The position numbers and the translations under genes are program-made. A stretch of 64,000 nucleotides of DNA from Algiphilus sp. (GTDB lineage Bacteria; Pseudomonadota; Gammaproteobacteria; Nevskiales; Nevskiaceae). Shown piece after piece: positions 1 through 8,310 of this stretch. Below the pieces are notes generated by a model that saw only the letters and a list, made by a program, of their open reading frames with translations, searched no databases and was not told the DNA's origin. Each line of letters opens with the position of its first letter. Positions within the stretch are counted from its first letter, which is position 1. The stretch lies in assembly GCF_023145115.1 (NCBI RefSeq), contig NZ_JAGLEJ010000013.1, positions 1 to 64,000 of the forward strand. Direction: 5' to 3'.

Positions 1-26
1 ATGAACAACCTATTGAGAGATCACAG

Positions 27-632
27 CTAGCGCGTCCGCCACACCAGCGTGAAGTTGTTCGCCGGCATGGCGATGGTGTCGGCGCGCTGCAGGCCCACCG
101 CTGCGGCCAGCCGGTCGATGTCGGCCATGTCGCGGATGCCGCGCGCCGGGTCCTGGGCGCGCAGGCTCTCCTCGAAGGCGGCGTTGCTGGGCGCGGTGTG
201 GGCGCCATCGCGGCGGAAGGGGCCGTAGACGGCCAGGGTCGCGTCCGGTGCCAGCACGCGGCCCAGTGCGGCGAAGAAGCGCTCGACCTCGGGCCACGAC
301 ATGATGTGCAGCGTGTTGGCGCTGAAGACGGCGTCGAAGGGGCCTTCAGGCCAGGGGTCGGTCACGTCGAGCGCGATCGGGTCCGGCGTGTTCGGCAGCG
401 CGGCGTCCGCCAGCCAGGCGCGGATGCCGGGCAGGTGCGCCGCCACATCGCTGCACTGCCAGCTCAGCCACGGCATGGCGGCGGCGAAGCGCACCGCATG
501 CTGGCCGGTCCCGCTGCCCACTTCGAGCACCTTCCGGCGCTCGGCGAAGGCGTCGCGCAGCACCGCGAGAATGGGCTCGGCGTTGCGTTCCGCCGCCGGC
601 GCGAAGGGCCTGTCCGCCGCCGGCGCGCTCAC
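27..632 (-). CDS. DUF938 family SAM-dependent methyltransferase
   Basis: The 201-residue protein has a class I SAM-binding core: the glycine-rich motif I (LEVGSGTGQHAVRFA) lies near residue 37, followed by an acidic loop and the segment FSANTLHIMSW, typical of the DUF938 family. The substrate of this family is unknown. The GTG start at 632 overlaps the arsC stop codon in a 4-base GTGA junction, so it is probably translationally coupled and last in a three-gene operon with arsC and a Na/Pi-cotransporter-like gene. An upstream in-frame extension exists but covers arsC in another frame and is discarded. A link to arsenic chemistry would rest only on this context. Confidence 0.85.
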   Translation of the reverse strand: MSAPAADRPFAPAAERNAEPILAVLRDAFAERRKVLEVGSGTGQHAVRFAAAMPWLSWQCSDVAAHLPGIRAWLADAALPNTPDPIALDVTDPWPEGPFDAVFSANTLHIMSWPEVERFFAALGRVLAPDATLAVYGPFRRDGAHTAPSNAAFEESLRAQDPARGIRDMADIDRLAAAVGLQRADTIAMPANNFTLVWRTR

Positions 633-988
633 AGCAGTTCCCGCACCTTCTCCGGCGGCCGACCGACCACCGCGCGCTCGCCGCGCAGGACGATGGGGCG
701 CTCCAGCAGACGCGGATTCTCGGCGAGGATCTTCAGCCAGTCCGCGCGCATGCGGGTGTCGTCGGGCTTGAGCTTCAGTGCCTTCGCGTCCGGCTCCTTG
801 AAGCGAACCATGTCCGTGGGCTCGCCGCCGAGGGCGGTGCACAGCATGTCCAGCTCGGCGACATCGGGCGGTTCCTTGAGGTACTCGACGACGGTGGGGT
901 TGACGTCGGCGTCGTGCAGCAGCTTGAGCGTCTCGCGGCTCTTCGAGCAGCGCGGGTTGTGATAGATGGTGATGGGTCCGTGGGTCAT
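629..988 (-). CDS. arsC: Arsenate reductase, ArsC (Spx/ArsC glutaredoxin-fold) family
   Basis: This 119-residue protein contains the ArsC signature HNPRCSKSRET at residues 10-20, with the catalytic cysteine at Cys14, and the conserved segment GGEPTDMVRFKE. Length and motif fit glutathione/glutaredoxin-dependent ArsC and YfgD-like relatives, which reduce arsenate to arsenite in the cytoplasm. The ATG overlaps the stop of the upstream membrane-protein gene (ATGA), and its own stop overlaps the next gene, so the three genes are coupled. There is no arsR, arsB or acr3 gene nearby. YfgD-like proteins with undefined roles share this fold, so arsenate activity is likely but not certain. Confidence 0.85.
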   Translation of the reverse strand: MTHGPITIYHNPRCSKSRETLKLLHDADVNPTVVEYLKEPPDVAELDMLCTALGGEPTDMVRFKEPDAKALKLKPDDTRMRADWLKILAENPRLLERPIVLRGERAVVGRPPEKVRELL

Positions 989-2574
989 GCTCCGTATCCT
1001 CCGGGTTCCGATGGCGCCTCCGGCGCGAGCGCGCGCAGATGCGCGGCACTGCGCAGCGCATGCACGGTGACGCGCTCCAGCCAGCGCTGCGCAGCGAGCT
1101 GGGCGAGCACCGTCTCGATGGCGACGCTGTAGCCGCCGAGGCGCTCGACGATGGCCTGGCGCGCATTGTCGGCGGTATCCCCGATGCGTGCAGAGAAGGT
1201 CTCCATCGTGGTGAGCCGCGCCTGCGGGAGGCCGCCATCGCTGACCAGTCCATCCGCGCAGGCGTCGAGTGCGTCGGCGAGCTCGTCGGCCAGGCTGGCC
1301 AGCGCCGGCATCTCGCGCAGCGCCGCGGCCCGGCGCGCCGCCTCGAGATCGTCGCGCAGGCTGCGCGCATGGTCGAGCACCTGGCGCAGCCGGCCGAGCC
1401 GCTTCTGATCGGTGCGGCCGGAGCCCGGATTGAGCCGCGCGAAGTAGGCGGCGACCGCGTCGAGCGCTGCGCTGTTGCGCACGATCTCCTGCGCCGACGG
1501 CGCGGTACCACTGCGCAGGCTGCGGGCCAGCACGCGCATCATGTCGGCCACGCCCCGGTGCAGCACGCTGCCGGCGGCGGCCAGCGCCCACGCCGGCACG
1601 CGGCGCAGCAGCGGATCCAGCAGCGGCGTGAGCGGCGCGTGTCCTTCCTCGGGCAGGAGCCGCACCAGCATGCGCACCAGCGGCTGGCGCAGCGCCATCA
1701 TCAGCAGCGCCACCAGTGCCGCCTGCGCCGATACGAAGATCGCGAGCTGGCCGGCGCGCGAGAAGCCGCCTTCCGGGCTCACCGCGGCCAGCGCATCCGG
1801 CAGCCCCGCGACCACCATCAGATAGCCGAGCGCGGCGGCAAGGCACTGCAGCACGATCAGCAGAACGGCCGAGCGGCGCGAGACCGTACCAATCGCGCGC
1901 ATGGCCGGCATCGCCAGTGCCAGCAGATGCCCCACCGCGAGCGCCATCGCCTGTCCGGCGGTGAGGACCGCGGCCGTGGTGGCGGCCAGTGTCACGACCA
2001 GCGCGGTCGCCGGCGAGGCGACCACGACGCCAGCCGCCGTTCCTATGGCCACCAGGACGAGCGCGGTGGCGGCAGTGCCGTTCGACAGCGCGGTGAGCGA
2101 CCAGCCCAGCCCGCTCCATCCCGAATGGAGCAGATCGATGCCGATCACCGCGAGCCCCAGCGCGGCGACGCCGCTGCCGAGCTGTATCACCCAGCTGCGG
2201 GTGCCGAGCCGTGCCAGAAGGGCACCGCCGGCGACGGTGACGAGCGCGACCGAGAGCGCGGGCTTCACCACCAGCGCCCCCCACAGCAGGAGCGGCATCG
2301 CGAGCAGCGCACCGATCAGCACACCGGTGGCGGCCCCCAGTCGCTGCTGCGCCCCGGAGGGATGCCCTGCCACCACCGCGGCCGCCGCCAGGCCCGAGGG
2401 CGCCACCGGGGCCGACATTGCGCCGGCCAGGAGCGCCGTCACCGCATCGGTCCGCCCGCGCAGCAGCATAGCGTGCAGGCGCGGGCCGGCGATCCCCGCC
2501 AGTGCCGCCCGAAGCCAGACCGTGCCGAGCAGGAACAGGCCGCCCCCACCGACAATCACGCACAGGCTCAGCAT
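985..2574 (-). CDS. Na/Pi-cotransporter-like (NptA/PhoU-type) membrane protein with degenerate motifs
   Basis: The 529-residue protein has about ten hydrophobic segments over residues 1-310, arranged as in Na/Pi cotransporters (two Na_Pi_cotrans repeats), followed by a helical PhoU-like region from about 340 to 510. A good ribosome site (GGAGG) precedes the ATG. In NptA-type proteins each repeat carries a QSSS-like motif followed by GANIGTT. Here the corresponding stretches read SAPVAPSG and VASPATAL, so the substrate-binding serines appear lost in both repeats. It is the first gene of the operon with arsC and the DUF938 methyltransferase. Phosphate transport is therefore doubtful, and another oxyanion or a regulatory role is possible. 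Confidence 0.7.
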   Translation of the reverse strand: MLSLCVIVGGGGLFLLGTVWLRAALAGIAGPRLHAMLLRGRTDAVTALLAGAMSAPVAPSGLAAAAVVAGHPSGAQQRLGAATGVLIGALLAMPLLLWGALVVKPALSVALVTVAGGALLARLGTRSWVIQLGSGVAALGLAVIGIDLLHSGWSGLGWSLTALSNGTAATALVLVAIGTAAGVVVASPATALVVTLAATTAAVLTAGQAMALAVGHLLALAMPAMRAIGTVSRRSAVLLIVLQCLAAALGYLMVVAGLPDALAAVSPEGGFSRAGQLAIFVSAQAALVALLMMALRQPLVRMLVRLLPEEGHAPLTPLLDPLLRRVPAWALAAAGSVLHRGVADMMRVLARSLRSGTAPSAQEIVRNSAALDAVAAYFARLNPGSGRTDQKRLGRLRQVLDHARSLRDDLEAARRAAALREMPALASLADELADALDACADGLVSDGGLPQARLTTMETFSARIGDTADNARQAIVERLGGYSVAIETVLAQLAAQRWLERVTVHALRSAAHLRALAPEAPSEPGGYGA

Positions 2575-2679
2575 CGCGTCTTCCTCCCTGGTCGGTCCGC
2601 GGTCGATCGTGACGCGACCGCGCGTTCAGAACCCGATGCTACCCCGCGAGTGCGCGCGAGAGCCGCGGGCGAGCTTGAC

Positions 2680-2739
2680 CGAAGCGCGGGTGGCGCTTCG
2701 CAGCGGGGTGAGCCCGACCGAAGTGCCGGCGGCACTTCG
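2680..2739. repeat. Two adjacent REP-like hairpins
   Basis: Two 21-nt palindromes sit 18 bases apart. At 2680-2700 CGAAGCGC pairs with GCGCTTCG, and at 2719-2739 CGAAGTGCC pairs with GGCACTTCG around GGC. In the second, the base change in the left arm (GCG to GTG) is compensated in the right arm, so the pairing is preserved. The sequence between them, CAGCGGGGTGAGC, recurs after the third copy at 2918-2938. This looks like a small REP/BIME-type cluster. Confidence 0.6.
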
Positions 2740-2880
2740 CACGCGGGCGAACGCCCGGACAGGACGTCCGGGCCGGGGGGTGGTTGGAGCATCGACGATG
2801 CGCCATGGACGGCATCGCCAACGTCGCCTTGGGCGTGGGTGGAACGTCCCGCGCAGGAGCGGGGACGTTGCAGGGAATCA

Positions 2881-2905
2881 AGTTGGAGTCGGCCTGTAAG
2901 CCGGG
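2881..2905 (-). repeat. Duplicate of the rnpB 3' terminus
   Basis: These 25 bases are identical to 3022-3046, which is the 3' end of rnpB including the strand that closes the P1 helix. The two copies are in direct orientation, 141 bases apart, and the intervening DNA carries a REP-like hairpin and a long palindrome. Beyond the 25 bases the sequences diverge, so this is not a second rnpB gene. It may mark an old insertion or duplication at the 3' end of the RNA gene. Confidence 0.75.
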
Positions 2906-2917
2906 GCGAGTCCCGAC

Positions 2918-2938
2918 CGAAGCGCCGGTGGCGCTTCG
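2918..2938. repeat. Third REP-like hairpin
   Basis: This is a perfect 9-bp stem (CGAAGCGCC / GGCGCTTCG) around GGT. It is followed by the same CAGCGGGGTGAGC tail seen after the hairpin at 2680-2700, so the repeat unit is about 35 bases. It lies between the two copies of the rnpB 3' end. Confidence 0.6.
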
Positions 2939-2951
2939 CAGCGGGGTGAGC

Positions 2952-2975
2952 GCTCGGGCCATGGATGGCCCGAGC
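2952..2975 (-). terminator. Long hairpin downstream of rnpB, possible terminator
   Basis: A perfect 11-bp stem (GCTCGGGCCAT / ATGGCCCGAGC) has a 2-base loop and sits about 50 bases beyond the 3' end of rnpB. There is no T-run on either side, so factor-independent termination is uncertain. A processing or barrier role is equally possible. Confidence 0.4.
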
Positions 2976-3025
2976 CTAGTGACCGCGGCCGCCGCTGGCA
3001 CGACGACCGCCGGAGCGAACTAGTT

Positions 3026-3390
<365 letters not shown>

Positions 3391-3400
3391 GCGGACAAGT

Positions 3401-4282
3401 CTACTCGCTCGCCGGCGGTGCGTCCGCGTCGTCGGCCAGCGCCAGCGCGCGCCGGTACACGGTATTGCGCCGCTCGCCGAGTGCGGCGGCGACCACGCGC
3501 GCGGCGCGCGACGGCTCCAGCTCGCGCAGCAGCGGGCGCAGCAGGTCGTCGATGTGCTGCTGCGGATCGCGCGGCGGGCCGGGCGCGATCATGATGACGA
3601 ACTCGCCGCGCTGTCGGTCGGTATCGGCGGACAGCCAGTCGCTCATGTCCGGAGCCGCGCCCCGCCAGTGCTGCTCGTAGCGCTTGCTGATCTCGCGCGC
3701 CAGCGCCACGGTGCGCTCCGGTTCGAGGCTCTGCGCGATGTCCGATGCCAGTCCGGTGATGCGATGGCTGGACTCGTAGAGCACGATGGTGTGTGGCCAG
3801 TGCCGATGCGCGCTCAGCCATTCGCGCCGCGCCGCCGGCTTGGGTGGCGGGAAGCCGAAGAAGCTGAAGGCATCGCTGGGCAGTCCCGATGCGGAGAGCG
3901 CTGCAACCGCTGCGCACGGCCCCGGCAGCGCGATCACCGGCAGGTCCGCTGCGCGTACCGCACCCACGAGCCGGTAGCCCGGGTCCGAGATCAGCGGTGT
4001 GCCGGCGTCCGACACCAGCGCCACGCTCTGTCCCTCCGCGAGCCGCGCCAGCAGGGTGCCCACGACCTGTTCCTCGTTGTGCTCGTGCAGTGCCGTCATG
4101 CGTGCGCGCACGCCGAACTGCGCCAGCATGGCGCCGGTGGTGCGGGTGTCCTCGGCGGCGATGACATCGACGCTGCCCAGGATGCGCAGCGCGCGCGGCG
4201 ACAGGTCCGACAGATTGCCGATCGGCGTCGGCACGACATAGAGCGTGCCGCCTGCGGCGGTCTGCTCGTGCTGCTCGCTCAT
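3401..4282 (-). CDS. rsmI: 16S rRNA (cytidine1402-2'-O)-methyltransferase RsmI
   Basis: The 293-residue protein shows the tetrapyrrole-methylase fold signatures of RsmI: LYVVPTPIGNLSDLSPRAL near residue 14, AAEDTRTTGAML, SDAGTPLISDPGYRLV and ALPGPCAAVAALSASGLP. It 2'-O-methylates C1402 in the ribosomal P site. The gene diverges from lpoA with only 38 bases between start codons, the conserved rsmI/lpoA-yraN arrangement of gammaproteobacteria. rnpB follows directly downstream. Length is normal for the family. Confidence 0.95.
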   Translation of the reverse strand: MSEQHEQTAAGGTLYVVPTPIGNLSDLSPRALRILGSVDVIAAEDTRTTGAMLAQFGVRARMTALHEHNEEQVVGTLLARLAEGQSVALVSDAGTPLISDPGYRLVGAVRAADLPVIALPGPCAAVAALSASGLPSDAFSFFGFPPPKPAARREWLSAHRHWPHTIVLYESSHRITGLASDIAQSLEPERTVALAREISKRYEQHWRGAAPDMSDWLSADTDRQRGEFVIMIAPGPPRDPQQHIDDLLRPLLRELEPSRAARVVAAALGERRNTVYRRALALADDADAPPASE

Positions 4283-4320
4283 GCGCTACGTCCCCGAAAT
4301 CCGCGTGCGATACTTTCAGT

Positions 4321-6213
4321 ATGAATCACGCTAGTCGATGGGCCGCGGCACTGGCGGCCACGGCCGTCGTGCTCGCCGGCACGGCCTGTGCGCCGCTGCC
4401 GCGCGAGCGCGGCGACGTGCGCAGCGTCCCGAGCCGCTCCGAACCACCGCTGGCGCGGGCCGAGCGCCTGCTCGACGAAGGGCGCATCGACAGCGCCGAG
4501 TCGGCACTGGCGTCGATCGATGCCAGCCGCCTGAACGCCCGCGACCGCCACCGCCTCAAGCTGCTGCGCGTCGAGCTGTCGCTCGCCGCCGGCGAGTCGC
4601 TGATCGCGCTGCGCGATCTGCCGCCACCCAACGCCACCCCCGACCGCGCACTGGCGGCCCGTACCGAACTGGTCCGCGCCGAGGTGCTGCAGGCAATGGG
4701 GGACATGGGCGGCGCGGTCAGCGCGCTGGTCGACCGCGAGCGCTTCCTCGACGACCCCATCGCCCGCGATCGCAACACCGACCGCATCTGGCAGATGCTC
4801 ATCGAACAGCCGCTGGGCGCCGACGCCCAGTCGCGCTTCGCCGGCACCGACCGGATCACGCGCGGCTGGTTCGAGCTGGCGCTGATCGCGCGCGGCGCCG
4901 TGCCGGGCCAGCGCGAGGCGCTGCTGGCGGGGTGGCGACAGCGCTTCCCGAACCATCCCGCCACCCCCGAGCGTGCGCGCAACATCGGCACGCGTCAGAT
5001 CGGTGCCGGCTGGGCCAAGGCCGAGACCGGAGGCGCCATCGCCGTGCTGCTGCCCGAGCGCGGCAACTTCGCAGCCATCGGCGCCTCCATCCGCGACGGT
5101 CTGGTGGCGGCCTGGGAAGCCAGGCCGGAGCCGCGCCCGCCGCTGCGCTTCTACCACACCGGCGACAGCCCCGAGACGCTGTTCGCGGCCGTCGATCGTG
5201 CCCTCGGCGACGGCGCGACGCTGCTCCTCGGCCCGGTACGCAAGGATCTGGTGAATGCGATGGCGCGCTACGGCAGCGTGCCGGTCCCCATGCTCATGCT
5301 CAACCGCATGGACGCGGGTACCTGGCCGCCGCGCAACGTCTACCAGTACAGCATCGCCCCCGAGGACGAGGCGCGCGCCGCGGTGCGCCGTGCCGCGCGC
5401 GAGGGCCATGGCGACATGGTGGCCCTGCTCATGCGGGCCGACTGGAGCGAGCGCGTCGTTACCGCGCTGCGCACCACCGCCGACGAGTACGGCGCGCGCA
5501 TCCTGGAGACCCAGTACGTGGCACCGGACGAGGATCTGTCGCCGCCGGTCAAGAGCCTGCTCAACGTCGATGCCGCCGAGGAACGCCATCGCGCGCTGGT
5601 GCGCACGCTGGGCATGTCGCCCGAGTTCGAGGCACAGGCGCGCAGCGACGCGGCCTCCATCTTCTTCATCGCGCGCCAGCGCGAGGCGCTGCAGATCGCG
5701 CCGCGCTTCGCCTACTTCCGCGCCGGCGAGCGGCCGGTGTACACCACCGCGCTGTCCTGGGACGGCGACATCCCGGTGCCCGAGGAGATCCGCGGCACGC
5801 GTCTGTGCGACATGCCCTGGATGATGCACAACCCCGATGCCGAGTGGCGCCTGCTGCGCGAGCGGCTGGCGGAGGAATCGGCCTCGCGCTTCACCCGCTT
5901 CCCGCGTCTGTTCGCGCTCGGTCACGACGCCCTGCTCATGGCGCTGCGCTTCCAGCAGGGCTGGGCGCCCGGCGAAGCCTTCCCGGGTGCCACCGGCTTC
6001 CTGCAGCTCGGCACCGACGGCGCCGTGACCCGCGAACTGGGCTGCGCCGAGCTCACCGCCGACGGCGCACAGCCGCTGCCCCCGATCACCACGCGCGACG
6101 ATGCCGCCTTCGGCGACGGCCGCCCCGACCGCGACGGCTACGCCCGGCCCGCCGAGCGCGGCGGCTATTCCCGTGGCGGCACGCGGGAAGACAGCTGGGG
6201 ACGTGACTACTGA
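4321..6213 (+). CDS. lpoA: Penicillin-binding protein activator LpoA (LppC-type lipoprotein)
   Basis: This 630-residue lipoprotein starts with a signal peptide ending in the lipobox LAGTAC, followed by a TPR-like N-terminal domain (about 40-230) and a periplasmic-binding-protein-like LppC domain (about 235-590; IAVLLPERGNFAAIGASIRDG at its start). In E. coli the outer-membrane LpoA reaches through the periplasm to stimulate the peptidoglycan synthase PBP1a. The C-terminus here is Arg/Gly-rich (SRGGTREDSWGRDY), which is not typical. Position between rsmI and yraN supports the call. The downstream yraN overlaps by 11 bases. Confidence 0.92.
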   Translation: MNHASRWAAALAATAVVLAGTACAPLPRERGDVRSVPSRSEPPLARAERLLDEGRIDSAESALASIDASRLNARDRHRLKLLRVELSLAAGESLIALRDLPPPNATPDRALAARTELVRAEVLQAMGDMGGAVSALVDRERFLDDPIARDRNTDRIWQMLIEQPLGADAQSRFAGTDRITRGWFELALIARGAVPGQREALLAGWRQRFPNHPATPERARNIGTRQIGAGWAKAETGGAIAVLLPERGNFAAIGASIRDGLVAAWEARPEPRPPLRFYHTGDSPETLFAAVDRALGDGATLLLGPVRKDLVNAMARYGSVPVPMLMLNRMDAGTWPPRNVYQYSIAPEDEARAAVRRAAREGHGDMVALLMRADWSERVVTALRTTADEYGARILETQYVAPDEDLSPPVKSLLNVDAAEERHRALVRTLGMSPEFEAQARSDAASIFFIARQREALQIAPRFAYFRAGERPVYTTALSWDGDIPVPEEIRGTRLCDMPWMMHNPDAEWRLLRERLAEESASRFTRFPRLFALGHDALLMALRFQQGWAPGEAFPGATGFLQLGTDGAVTRELGCAELTADGAQPLPPITTRDDAAFGDGRPDRDGYARPAERGGYSRGGTREDSWGRDY

Positions 6214-6565
6214 GCGCAGCCGTCGCGGTCGCAGCGCCGAGGATGCTGCGCTGACCCTGCTGCGCGGACACGGACTGCGCCTGCTGGCGCGCAACGTGCG
6301 CTCGCGCGGCGGCGAGATCGACCTGGTCATGCGCGACGGCGACACCGTCGTCTTCGTCGAGGTCCGCAGCCGCCGGCGCAGCGACTACGGCACTGCGGCC
6401 GAGTCGGTGGGCGCGCGCAAGCAGCAGCGCCTGATCCACGCCGCCCGCACCTGGCTGGCACGCAACCCGCGCGATGCCCGGCGCCCGCTGCGCTTCGACG
6501 TCGTGGCCTACACCGGCGCCGACGAGGCCGAGTGGCTGCGCAACGCCATCGAGGTATCGGCATGA
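6203..6565 (+). CDS. yraN: YraN/UPF0102 family endonuclease-like protein
   Basis: The 120-residue protein has the UPF0102 core: RGRSAEDAALTLLRGHG, then NVRSRGGEIDLVMRDGDTVVFVEVRSR, where the E-I-D and V-E-V-R residues form a Holliday-resolvase-like nuclease fold. Molecular function is unproven. The GTG start at 6203 lies inside the end of lpoA; this start gives the usual family N-terminus and length. The stop overlaps the next ATG (ATGA), so three genes appear coupled. Confidence 0.9.
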   Translation: MTTERSRRGRSAEDAALTLLRGHGLRLLARNVRSRGGEIDLVMRDGDTVVFVEVRSRRRSDYGTAAESVGARKQQRLIHAARTWLARNPRDARRPLRFDVVAYTGADEAEWLRNAIEVSA

Positions 6566-7953
6566 ACACCGATGCGCTGCTGACCCGTCTGCGCGAGGCG
6601 CTGCCCGCGGAGCGCGTGGTCACCGACGAGGCCGAGCGCGTGGCCTACAGCTACGACAACAGCCGCCTCCAGGCGCTGCCCGACGTGGTGGTGCATGCCG
6701 CCGGCCATGACGATGTCGTTCATGTCGCGACCTGCTGCCACGCGCTGGGCGTGCCGCTGGTGGCACGCGGACGCGGCACCAACACCACCGGTGCCAGCGT
6801 GCCGGTGGCGGGTGGCGTGGCACTGAGCCTCGAGGGCATGCAGCGCATCATCGACTACCGACCCGCGGACCGGCTGCTGGTCTGCGAGGCCGGCACACTC
6901 AACGGCACGGTGCAGAGCACCGCCGGAGCCGACGACCTGTTCTGGGCGCCCGATCCCACCAGCGGCGGCTATTCCACCGTGGGCGGCAACATCGCCTGCG
7001 GCGCCGGCGGCCCGCGCGCGGTCAAGTACGGCACCGCGCGCGATGCCGTGCTGGGGCTGCGCGCGGTCGACGGAAGCGGTCGCACGCTGGTCACCGGCTG
7101 CCGCACCACCAAGGGCGTGGTCGGCTACGACCTCACCCGCCTGCTGGTGGGTAGCGAGGGCACGCTGGCCATCGTCACCGAGGCCACCCTCAAGCTGCTG
7201 CCGAGGCCCGCGCTGCGCCGGACCATGCGCGCGGCCTATCGCGATGTCGAATCGGCGGCCGCGGCGGTGGCGCGCATCATGGGCCAGCCGGCCACGCCGT
7301 GCGCGCTGGAGTTCATGGACGACCGCGCGGTAGCGCTGGCGCGCGCGCACGCCGCGCTCGATCTGCCCGAGGCGACCGGCGCCCTGCTGCTGCTGGCCGC
7401 CGACGGCTTCGAGGCCGGCATCGACCATGACATCGCCGCCATCCGCGCAGCCGCCGAGGGTGATGGCCTGCTCGACTGGCAGGCGGCGGCCGACGAGCAC
7501 GCCGCCGACGACATCTGGGCGGCGCGCAAGGCGCTGTCGCCGGCGCTGCGCGGCCTGGCGCCGAAGAAGGTCAACGAGGACGTGGCCGTACCGGTGAGCC
7601 GGCTCGCCGAACTGGTCGCGGGCCTGCGCGAGCTGTCCGCACGGCACGGCCTGATGATCGTCAACTTCGGGCACGCCGGGAACGGCAACATCCACGTCAA
7701 CATCCTCGCCGACCCCGACGATGCCGCCCAGATGCGCGCCATCGACGCCTGCCTGGCCGAGGTCTTCGCGCTGGTGCTCGCCCTCGGCGGCACCCTCTCC
7801 GGCGAGCACGGGGTGGGCGTTGCCAAGCGTGCCTTCGTGGCGCAGGAGATCGACGCCGGCACGCTGGAGCGCATGCAGGCGATCAAGCGCCTGTTCGACC
7901 CCGCCGGCATCCTCAACCCGGGCAAGACGCTCCCCGATCCGGTCCGGGCGTGA
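6562..7953 (+). CDS. FAD-linked oxidase, GlcD/D-lactate dehydrogenase-like
   Basis: The 463-residue protein has an N-terminal PCMH-type FAD-binding domain (VARGRGTNTTGASVPVAGG near residue 75) and a C-terminal FAD-oxidase domain ending in GEHGVGVAKRAF and LFDPAGILNPGK. Such enzymes oxidise D-2-hydroxy acids such as glycolate or D-lactate and pass electrons to quinone or cytochrome. The exact substrate cannot be read from sequence. No GlcE, GlcF or iron-sulfur subunit is adjacent. Its ATG overlaps the yraN stop, an unusual partner for the lpoA-yraN pair. Confidence 0.85.
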   Translation: MNTDALLTRLREALPAERVVTDEAERVAYSYDNSRLQALPDVVVHAAGHDDVVHVATCCHALGVPLVARGRGTNTTGASVPVAGGVALSLEGMQRIIDYRPADRLLVCEAGTLNGTVQSTAGADDLFWAPDPTSGGYSTVGGNIACGAGGPRAVKYGTARDAVLGLRAVDGSGRTLVTGCRTTKGVVGYDLTRLLVGSEGTLAIVTEATLKLLPRPALRRTMRAAYRDVESAAAAVARIMGQPATPCALEFMDDRAVALARAHAALDLPEATGALLLLAADGFEAGIDHDIAAIRAAAEGDGLLDWQAAADEHAADDIWAARKALSPALRGLAPKKVNEDVAVPVSRLAELVAGLRELSARHGLMIVNFGHAGNGNIHVNILADPDDAAQMRAIDACLAEVFALVLALGGTLSGEHGVGVAKRAFVAQEIDAGTLERMQAIKRLFDPAGILNPGKTLPDPVRA

Positions 7954-7973
7954 TCGCTCGATAACTCGTGCAC

Positions 7974-7990
7974 CCGGGCCATCGGCCCGG
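7974..7990 (+). terminator. Hairpin after the FAD-oxidase gene
   Basis: A perfect 7-bp stem CCGGGCC / GGCCCGG with loop ATC begins 21 bases past the stop codon. No T-run follows, so it is only a candidate terminator or 3'-end stabiliser. Confidence 0.4.
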
Positions 7991-8253
7991 CACCGATGGG
8001 CGTCCACGTCCGTCAGCGCAGGGAGCAACCCGGACGAGTGCACCCCGGCACGCGTGCCCGACGGCCACGGTCGTGCGGCATCGGTGCACGGGCCCGCGCA
8101 CCTCGAGCCCCATCGCTTCGCGTCACCGGTGCGTCGTCCCGGGGCCGGCCGCGTGCCGCCCCGCAGCGGTCGGGAGGTCCGTTCCATACCACCGTTGCGG
8201 CAGCGCCCGGATGCCCGGCCCGCGCGTCCGCTCGGCGTCGTGATATCTCATAC

Positions 8254-8281
8254 TTGCATAACAGAATTGCCGATGTAATAC
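8254..8281 (+). promoter_or_regulatory. Putative sigma-70 promoter for the ferredoxin reductase operon
   Basis: TTGCAT and TAATAC are separated by 16 bases, about 30 bases upstream of the GTG start of the reductase gene. Four of six bases match the consensus in each hexamer. The local sequence is AT-rich within otherwise GC-rich DNA, which favours a promoter. Confidence 0.4.
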
Positions 8282-8310
8282 TTCATCCCGCGGTGTGGAG
8301 GAGCGATCAA

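Larger units (their letters stand above)
2575..3025. other. Gene-free region with palindromes downstream of rnpB
   Basis: No convincing gene is present in these 451 bases. The stretch holds several hairpin-forming palindromes (2680-2739, 2753-2773, 2843-2869, 2918-2938, 2952-2975) and a second copy of the rnpB 3' end at 2881-2905. The ribosome-binding site of the Na/Pi-like gene lies at the left edge. The GC-rich open frames here are best explained by base composition. Confidence 0.7.
7954..8310. other. Intergenic region with a hairpin and a putative promoter
   Basis: No gene is supported in these 357 bases. A GC-rich hairpin lies at 7974-7990, a candidate promoter at 8254-8281, and a ribosome site (GGAGGA, 8297-8302) just before the next gene. 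The remaining GC-rich DNA shows no recognisable element. Base composition drops noticeably after about 8250. Confidence 0.6.

Noticed and set aside
1..30. Nine-codon open frame at the left edge
   Set aside because: Too short and at the window boundary; nothing supports expression.
1039..2949. Long open frame on the plus strand opposite the Na/Pi-like gene
   Set aside because: It is Gln/Arg/His-rich with no recognisable domain and lies antisense to a membrane protein with clear helices; high GC removes stop codons from antisense frames.
4279..6345. Long minus-strand open frame opposite lpoA
   Set aside because: Low-complexity Ala/Gly/Arg sequence antisense to a clear lipoprotein gene; no ribosome site or domain.
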